Assembly: GCA_913056505.1 (NCBI GenBank)
Contig: CAJXLZ010000018.1
Coordinates: forward strand, 1-10,854
DNA length: 10,854 nucleotides
From: an uncultured Desulfurellaceae bacterium
GTDB taxonomy: Bacteria > Campylobacterota_A > Desulfurellia > Desulfurellales > Hippeaceae
Direction of reading: 5' to 3'
A model generated the notes under the pieces. That model was not told where the DNA came from. It was given only the letters and a program-made list of their open reading frames with translations, and did not search any database. A program made the position numbers and the translations under genes. Position 1 is the stretch's first letter. The number at the start of each line of letters is the position of its first letter. Shown here piece by piece: positions 5,964-10,854 of the stretch.

Positions 5964-7468
5964 GAAATGGTATTTTTGCTATAATAGATATCGGCTCAAG
6001 TGCCTTTAGAATGCAAATAAATGAATTTGTCGACGGTGAAAGCAGAACTTTGGAATACCTGACAAAATCACTCTCTTTAGGAAAGGAAACATTTAACAAA
6101 GGATATATCTCCCTTGAAACGGTAAAAAAATCTACAGAAATAATAAATAAATTTTTAAAAAAAGCTCGTGATTACCATATATCCAAAGTTGTAGCGGTAG
6201 CTACCAGCGGTCTAAGAGAAGCAATAAATAGAGATTTTTTTATAGATTATATTAAGAAAAACACAGGGCTTTCTATAAACATATTGGAACTTTATGAAGA
6301 GCTTTTCATAAGGTACACTGCTTTTGTAAATGAAGTTGAAGATGTAAATGAGCTTGAAAAGAATGGTGTTATTTTTGCCAATGTTTCCAGTGGAAATGTA
6401 GCATTAACGATAAACTGTAAAAAATGTATTATTTATGCGGAGGCTCTTCCATTTGGAAGTCTTAGACTAAATGAAATTTTTAAAGATCTTGATGATAGAG
6501 AAAAAATTAAGGCATTTAAGAAATATGTCCAAAATATGCTTTCTGAATTTAAGAAGATTTTGGATAAAAAGCAACCAAAATTAATTTTTTTTACAGGTAG
6601 CACTGTAACTATTTTAAGATCAATTTTTAATCCTAAAAAAGAGGAAATATATTTGTCTGACATTAAAAAGCTTCTATCAGATGTAAAATATCTTAATTCT
6701 GAAAATATAGCTAAGAAATATAACCTACAACATAACAAAGCTGAAATATTAAAAGCTGTTTTGGTAAGTTATATAGAGATTATGGAGTTATCTAAGCAGA
6801 AGAAATTTCATTTCAGTAAAACAAAATTCCCCCATAAGTTATTACACTATTATTTTAAAGGTTACAGAAAAACGAGTCTTAAAAGATATTTGGAAAATAC
6901 TCTTATTTATCAAGGGGAAAAATACGACTTTGACAAGAATCATGCGTTAGCTGTTCAAAAACATACGAGAAATCTTTTCAAAGGGCTTAGAGAAATTCAT
7001 AATCTCTCTAACAAATATTTAACTCTTTTGGAAATTGCCGCCATTACACATGATATAGGTTATTTTATTAATCCGAATAATCATGAATTTAACTCATATT
7101 ATATATTAAAATCTATGCATATACCGGGAATTTTTGAAAAGGATATGAATATAGTGGCTCTTACGGCTCTTATGCATAGAGAAAAAGATGTGGAAGATTA
7201 TAAAGCTTATTTTGATAATATAAATCCTGAAGATGTATTTTTATTAAAAAAGATGGTGGCAATTCTCAGAGTGGCAGATGCCCTTGATGCCGGACATAAC
7301 CAGGTTATTCATTCTTTTGATATAGTTAAAATATCTGATACTATTTTCCTTGATTTGCACGTTAGTGGATATACTTTTTTGGAAGAGATATCTTTAGCAA
7401 GAAAATCAAAACTTTTTGAAAATGTATTTGGAGTGAAGATTGAAATCGGCAAAAAACTTGCAAACTAA
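5960..7468 (+). CDS. Second Ppx/GppA-HD protein with eroded phosphatase loops (possible pseudoenzyme)
   Basis: A 502-residue paralogue of the preceding protein with the same layout: Ppx-like part about 1-310, HD part about 325-500. The N-terminal fold is recognisable (IDIGSSAFRMQI 9-20, ATSGLREA 81-88), but the catalytic loops have drifted. DVGGGSAE is replaced by NVSSGNVA (141-148), SGER by ELYE (110-113), SLGGT by FTGST (211-215), and the SGGLRVG motif is lost around 286-296. The Glu aligned to the catalytic one (E114) remains. The HD residues are kept: H335, THDIGYF (H364-D365), H375, H406 and ADALDAGH (439-446). The ATGA overlap with the upstream gene suggests coupled, roughly equal synthesis, as expected of heterodimer partners. 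It could be a regulatory subunit or polyphosphate sensor, or an HD-only phosphohydrolase. The fold call is firm and the loss of activity is inferred. Confidence 0.8.
   Translation: MRNGIFAIIDIGSSAFRMQINEFVDGESRTLEYLTKSLSLGKETFNKGYISLETVKKSTEIINKFLKKARDYHISKVVAVATSGLREAINRDFFIDYIKKNTGLSINILELYEELFIRYTAFVNEVEDVNELEKNGVIFANVSSGNVALTINCKKCIIYAEALPFGSLRLNEIFKDLDDREKIKAFKKYVQNMLSEFKKILDKKQPKLIFFTGSTVTILRSIFNPKKEEIYLSDIKKLLSDVKYLNSENIAKKYNLQHNKAEILKAVLVSYIEIMELSKQKKFHFSKTKFPHKLLHYYFKGYRKTSLKRYLENTLIYQGEKYDFDKNHALAVQKHTRNLFKGLREIHNLSNKYLTLLEIAAITHDIGYFINPNNHEFNSYYILKSMHIPGIFEKDMNIVALTALMHREKDVEDYKAYFDNINPEDVFLLKKMVAILRVADALDAGHNQVIHSFDIVKISDTIFLDLHVSGYTFLEEISLARKSKLFENVFGVKIEIGKKLAN
7430..7442 (+). 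promoter_or_regulatory. ppk ribosome binding site and TTG start
   Basis: GGAG at 7430-7433 stands 6 nt before a TTG at 7440-7442. This is the only start candidate upstream of the conserved FINRELSWLEFN segment that has a good Shine-Dalgarno; the frame has no early ATG. The site lies inside the preceding gene, giving a 29-nt overlap. Confidence 0.6.
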
Positions 7469-9458
7469 TTTACCTTTTATTAACAGAGAACTAAGCTGGC
7501 TTGAATTTAATAAGAGGGTGTTGGAGCTCTCATATAAAAAAGATTTGCCGCTTTTGGAACGAGCTAAATTTTTAGCTATATTTGCTTCAAACCTTAATGA
7601 ATTTTTTATGATTAGGGTGGCTGGGGTAAAAGATCAAATAAGTGCTGGGGTAAAAAACAGTAAGGGTGAGTCTCCTTATGAAATTTACTACAAAATAAGA
7701 GAAAAGGTTATTCCGCTTTATAAACTACAGAGTACATATATAAAAAAGCTATTAGAGGATCTAAAAAATAGTGGCATATATATAAATGTCTTAATTGATG
7801 AAGCAGCTTCTTTTGCTGAGTTTCTGTTTGATCAGGAAATTCGACCACTTATTACGCCAGTAACTCTTACCGCCACAAACCCTATGCCATTTATTGCTAA
7901 CAATAGAGTTACCATATGTGTAAAAATAAAAAAAAATAATGAGATATTTCATTCTTTTATTATAATACCTGAAAATATTGAAAAGATCTTTTTTAAAGAA
8001 ATAGACGATAAAATTTGCTACCTCTCATCTACATTTATACTTAAAAATTTTATAAGTGAGATATTTTACAATTTTGAAGTATTAGAGATTGCAGAATTTA
8101 AGATCACGAGAGATGCTGATCTAACTATAGAAGAAGAAGGAGCTGAAGACCTTTTAAAGACTATGGAAAAACAGTTGGATCTTAGAAAAAAGGGTAAGAT
8201 TGTCCGCTTTGAAGTAAATGCAGATATTTCTAAAAACCTATTGAATTTTATATGTAACAAGTTAGAAATACAGGAAGATGAAATATATTTTTACGAATAC
8301 TTTTCTGATCCTACAATATTTTTCCACATTCACTCTAAAAATAAATCCTTTTATTATCCTAGTTTTACTCCAAAAATACCAAACAATATAGATTTAAGTA
8401 AAAGTCTTTTTCAACAAATAAAAGAAAAACCGCTACTTTTGTACAGACCATTTGAAGATTTTAGTATTGTGTCAAAATTGGTAAAAGAAGCTGCTGAAGA
8501 TGAAAATACACTTGCTATAAAAATGACTATTTACAGGGTAAATAATGATTCTACCATAGTAAAATCTCTAATAAACGCAGCAAAAAAAGGTAAAACTGTG
8601 TCTGTAATAGTAGAGCTCAAAGCTAGATTTGATGAAGAAAATAATGTGGAACTTGCCAAACAATTAGAGGAAGCGGGTTGTATAGTCACTTATGGATTTA
8701 AAAATCTCAAAGTTCACAGCAAATTACTTTTAATTGTGAGGAAAGAGAATGGGCATATAAAGAGTTATGCCCACATGGCTACAGGAAATTACAATGAAAA
8801 AACAGCAAGGCAATATACAGATGTTGATTATATCACCGCAGAACCGGACGTGTGCGAAGATGTAATGTCAATTTTCAATTATCTCATGGGATATATGGAT
8901 AATGAAAACAGAAATAGAATATTTTTATCCCCTAAGGAGATTAGAACAAAGCTTTTAGCCCTTATTGATGAAGAGATCAAAAATGCTTCTCAAGGTAAAA
9001 AAGCCCATATAATAATAAAAGTAAATTCTTTGATTGATAAGATACTTATGGAAAAACTTTATGAAGCTTCCCAACATAATGTAAAAATCCAGATTATAGC
9101 CAGAGGAATTTGCGGGATTATCACAGGCATAAAGGGATTAAGTGATAACATTACTGTAAAAAGTATTGTGGGAAGATTTTTGGAACACCCAAGAATATTT
9201 TACTTTCACAGCGGTGGTAAAAGAAGAATTTTTATAACAGCTGCAGATTTTATGGAAAGGAATATGGATAGACGTGTTGAGACCATGATGGAAATCTTTG
9301 ATAAAGATGCCAAAAGAAAACTTTTATGTATACTCGAGAATAATTTAAAAGATACAGAAAACTCATGGGAACTTGTTGGGGAAAAATATATAAAGGTAAA
9401 ATCAAAGAAGAAATTCGACTGCCACAAAATCGGTGTGAGCAACATTAAGACATTTTGA
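7440..9458 (+). CDS. ppk1: Polyphosphate kinase 1
   Basis: PPK1 reversibly transfers the gamma-phosphate of ATP to a growing polyphosphate chain through a phosphohistidine intermediate. The protein has 672 residues, close to the usual 680-720. It starts with the typical FINRELSWLEFNKRVLE (13-29), then FASNLNEFFMIRVAG (48-62) of the N-terminal domain, a head domain around 115-320, and two phospholipase-D-like C-terminal domains. LLYRPFEDFS (333-342), KMTIYR (361-366), KVHSKLLL (424-431, with H426 the likely phosphorylated His) and ATGNYNEKTARQYTD (447-461) belong to the first; FLEHPRIFYF (580-589, second catalytic His H583) and MERNMDRRVE (605-614) to the second. H426 and H583 are 157 residues apart, the same as H435 and H592 of E. 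coli PPK. It uses a TTG start and is the last gene of the operon. Confidence 0.97.
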   Translation: MKSAKNLQTNLPFINRELSWLEFNKRVLELSYKKDLPLLERAKFLAIFASNLNEFFMIRVAGVKDQISAGVKNSKGESPYEIYYKIREKVIPLYKLQSTYIKKLLEDLKNSGIYINVLIDEAASFAEFLFDQEIRPLITPVTLTATNPMPFIANNRVTICVKIKKNNEIFHSFIIIPENIEKIFFKEIDDKICYLSSTFILKNFISEIFYNFEVLEIAEFKITRDADLTIEEEGAEDLLKTMEKQLDLRKKGKIVRFEVNADISKNLLNFICNKLEIQEDEIYFYEYFSDPTIFFHIHSKNKSFYYPSFTPKIPNNIDLSKSLFQQIKEKPLLLYRPFEDFSIVSKLVKEAAEDENTLAIKMTIYRVNNDSTIVKSLINAAKKGKTVSVIVELKARFDEENNVELAKQLEEAGCIVTYGFKNLKVHSKLLLIVRKENGHIKSYAHMATGNYNEKTARQYTDVDYITAEPDVCEDVMSIFNYLMGYMDNENRNRIFLSPKEIRTKLLALIDEEIKNASQGKKAHIIIKVNSLIDKILMEKLYEASQHNVKIQIIARGICGIITGIKGLSDNITVKSIVGRFLEHPRIFYFHSGGKRRIFITAADFMERNMDRRVETMMEIFDKDAKRKLLCILENNLKDTENSWELVGEKYIKVKSKKKFDCHKIGVSNIKTF

Positions 9459-9478
9459 GAAATGTTGGCTTAACAACA
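9440..9478 (+). terminator. Possible hairpin at the end of the polyphosphate operon
   Basis: AATGTTG (9461-9467) can pair with CAACATT (9440-9446) inside the ppk 3' end, or its TGTTG part with CAACA (9474-9478) just downstream. The stems are short (7 and 5 bp) and no T-tract follows directly. This is a weak candidate; no better terminator is seen between ppk and purH. Confidence 0.2.
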
Positions 9479-9532
9479 GTTCATTAATTTGTATGACTGC
9501 AATTTTACTTTTATTGTACAAAATAATAGTTA

Positions 9533-9560
9533 TTGACACATAGCTCTTTTTCTATAAACT
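9533..9560 (+). promoter_or_regulatory. purH promoter
   Basis: A perfect -35 TTGACA (9533-9538) is followed by either TAAACT (9555-9560, 16-bp spacing) or the better-looking TATAAA (9553-9558, but only 14 bp). The start would be near 9566. A strong AAAGGAGAG (9578-9586) with GGAG 6 nt before the ATG supplies the ribosome binding site. No purine riboswitch-like fold is evident in the leader, which is too short for one. Confidence 0.5.
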
Positions 9561-9590
9561 CAGCTTGAAATTATAAAAAAGGAGAGTTAG

Positions 9591-10712
9591 ATGGGCAAGA
9601 AAGCTTTGATAAGTGTTTGGGATAAAGATAATGCGGTTGAGTTCGCCGAATTTTTGCAGGATAAAGGGTATGAGATACTCTCCACAGGCTCAACGGGAAA
9701 GCTGCTTAAGGATAACGGCATAGATGTGACCTTTATAGAAGAATATACCAAATCAAAGGAGATGTTCGGTGGCAGGGTCAAAACACTTCACCCTATGGTG
9801 CATGGCGGCATACTTTATGTTAGGGGCAACAAAGACCATGAAAAAACAGCTCAAGAATTTAATATAGATCCCATAGACATTGTTGTTGTGAACCTTTATC
9901 CATTCGAGGCTACAGCATTGAGGACAGACGACAGCGATGAGCTTATTGAAAATATCGATATCGGCGGACCCGCTATGCTTAGGTCTGCTGCTAAAAATTT
10001 TAAGAGTGTGCTTGTTGTAAGCGAAGTTAAAGATTATAAAGAGGTAATGGATAAATTCGACGATATAGATGAGGAATTCAGAAAAAGATATGCTCTAAAA
10101 GCATTTGCAAAAACAGCTTACTACGATTCCTTAATTATAGAAAAGTTTAAACTGAAAAGTGCTTATGAATTAGGCATTCCACTTAAGCATATTCAAAATC
10201 TACGCTATGGTGAAAATCCGGCTCAATCTGCAAAATTTTATAAAAACCCATTGAACATAGGCATAGCCGATGCAGAACAGCTTCATGGGAAAGAATTGTC
10301 ATATAATAATATTTTGGATATTGATGTTGTTTATAGAATGATAATAGAATTTGATAAAACTGCTTGTGTAATAGTTAAGCACAACACACCGTGCGGCGCC
10401 GCTGTTGGGAAAGATGTAACAGACGCATACGAAAAGGCGCTCTCTTGCGATCCGATAAGTGCATTCGGCGGTATTATAGGGATAAATGGCAGTGTAAATA
10501 TTGAACTCGCCAAAAAGATAAGCGGACGTTTTTATGAGGTTGTAGTGGCGTTTGATTTTGAAGAGAAAGCCCTTGAAATATTAAAAAGTAAAAAGAATAT
10601 AAGATTAATAAAGGTTAAAAAGATAAAACCTAAAAAGAGCCCATCAGAAACAGATTTGAAAAGTTTGCTAAAGTATTTGCTTCAGCCGCACAAGACGGTA
10701 TTCCAGACATAA
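9591..10712 (+). CDS. purH: AICAR transformylase / IMP cyclohydrolase, 3' part missing
   Basis: PurH carries out the last two steps of IMP synthesis: formylation of AICAR with 10-formyl-THF, then ring closure. The cyclohydrolase (MGS-like) domain is complete: ISVWDK (7-12), STGSTGKLL (31-39), GGRVKTLHP (60-68), NLYPFE (101-106) and DIGGPAMLRSAAKN (123-136). The transformylase part begins with LRYGENPAQ (204-212), LSYNNILD (236-243), VKHNTPCGAA (262-271, the catalytic Lys-His pair) and DPISAFGG (287-294). Clear PurH similarity ends near residue 345-357. The family is normally 500-530 residues and continues with a GGLLVQ-type segment and an SDAFFPF-type motif, both absent in all three forward frames to the window end. 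The frame stops after 373 codons with a tail that does not look like PurH. Without the C-terminal third, transformylase activity is not expected. Either the gene is rearranged or the assembly is chimeric. Confidence 0.9.
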   Translation: MGKKALISVWDKDNAVEFAEFLQDKGYEILSTGSTGKLLKDNGIDVTFIEEYTKSKEMFGGRVKTLHPMVHGGILYVRGNKDHEKTAQEFNIDPIDIVVVNLYPFEATALRTDDSDELIENIDIGGPAMLRSAAKNFKSVLVVSEVKDYKEVMDKFDDIDEEFRKRYALKAFAKTAYYDSLIIEKFKLKSAYELGIPLKHIQNLRYGENPAQSAKFYKNPLNIGIADAEQLHGKELSYNNILDIDVVYRMIIEFDKTACVIVKHNTPCGAAVGKDVTDAYEKALSCDPISAFGGIIGINGSVNIELAKKISGRFYEVVVAFDFEEKALEILKSKKNIRLIKVKKIKPKKSPSETDLKSLLKYLLQPHKTVFQT

Positions 10713-10854
10713 GCACATTCATGGCACGTCGTGCAGTAATGGGTGGAATTAGATCTGGTATAGCTTCTATGCTTCCGGGTGCCGCTATTATGGGTGGTGT
10801 AGGATTTAGTGCCGGAAGTTGGTTGATACCTGCTGGTTTAACATGGGCTATGAG
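10634..10854 (+). CDS. Unidentified open frame beyond the purH junction, partial at the 3' end
   Basis: A different frame from purH is open from just after a TAA at 10631-10633 to the window end (73 codons). It reads as plausible protein: a short charged amphipathic stretch (RNRFEKFAKVFASAAQDG, from about 10646), then a Gly/Ala/Met-rich hydrophobic run with MARRAVMGGIRSG (from 10721) and MLPGAAIMGGVGFSAGSW (from about 10768), probably membrane-embedded. There is no Shine-Dalgarno before the ATG at 10721, so this looks like the inside of a gene whose 5' end lies elsewhere. Base composition is richer in G than the neighbours (29 of 60 are G or C in 10741-10800). I do not recognise the family. 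Confidence 0.45.

Noticed and set aside
10600..10712. Simple frameshift sequencing error in purH
   Set aside because: The alternative frames downstream show no PurH C-terminal motifs, so restoring the frame would not rebuild the protein.

Overview
This AT-rich bacterial window holds nine recognisable genes plus one unassigned 3'-end fragment, all on the + strand. AT richness, terse overlapping operons, a single-chain AccA and a fused chorismate mutase/prephenate dehydratase suggest a Gram-negative-type anaerobe. Deferribacterota is my best guess; this is an impression from gene content and was not tested.

Region 1 (1-2135): a GC-rich palindromic intergenic repeat with decaying GGGAATGACA copies runs up to the accA ribosome binding site. 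It is followed by accA (carboxyltransferase alpha, fatty-acid synthesis) and, 3 nt later, pheA (phenylalanine branch of aromatic amino-acid synthesis). Region 2 (2136-2348): an intergenic stretch with a weak inverted repeat at the pheA end, a cluster of TTTACA/TGTAAA hexamers and a good sigma70-type promoter.

Region 3 (2349-9458): a tightly packed six-gene operon that appears dedicated to inorganic polyphosphate. In order it encodes a SixA-type phosphohistidine phosphatase, a CHAD-domain protein (a family that binds polyphosphate and sits on its granules), an orphan ParA/Soj-type ATPase, two tandem Ppx/GppA-HD proteins (the first with intact catalytic loops, the second with most of them eroded) and polyphosphate kinase 1. 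From CHAD to ppk, every gene overlaps the next by 4 to 29 nt. Making (PPK1), degrading (Ppx), binding (CHAD) and possibly positioning (ParA) polyphosphate would all be encoded on one message. The block is visibly more AT-rich than accA/pheA and purH around it.

Region 4 (9459-10854): a promoter and a strong Shine-Dalgarno lead into purH. PurH similarity stops about two thirds of the way through the protein. Past the junction the open reading frame is a different one, coding for a Gly/Ala-rich hydrophobic sequence unlike PurH. This is either a real rearrangement or an assembly chimera near the window end.

The most interesting idea is that the ParA-CHAD pair forms a positioning or partitioning module for polyphosphate granules, with the second Ppx-HD acting as a non-catalytic partner of the first. 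Both are inferences from domain content and gene order.
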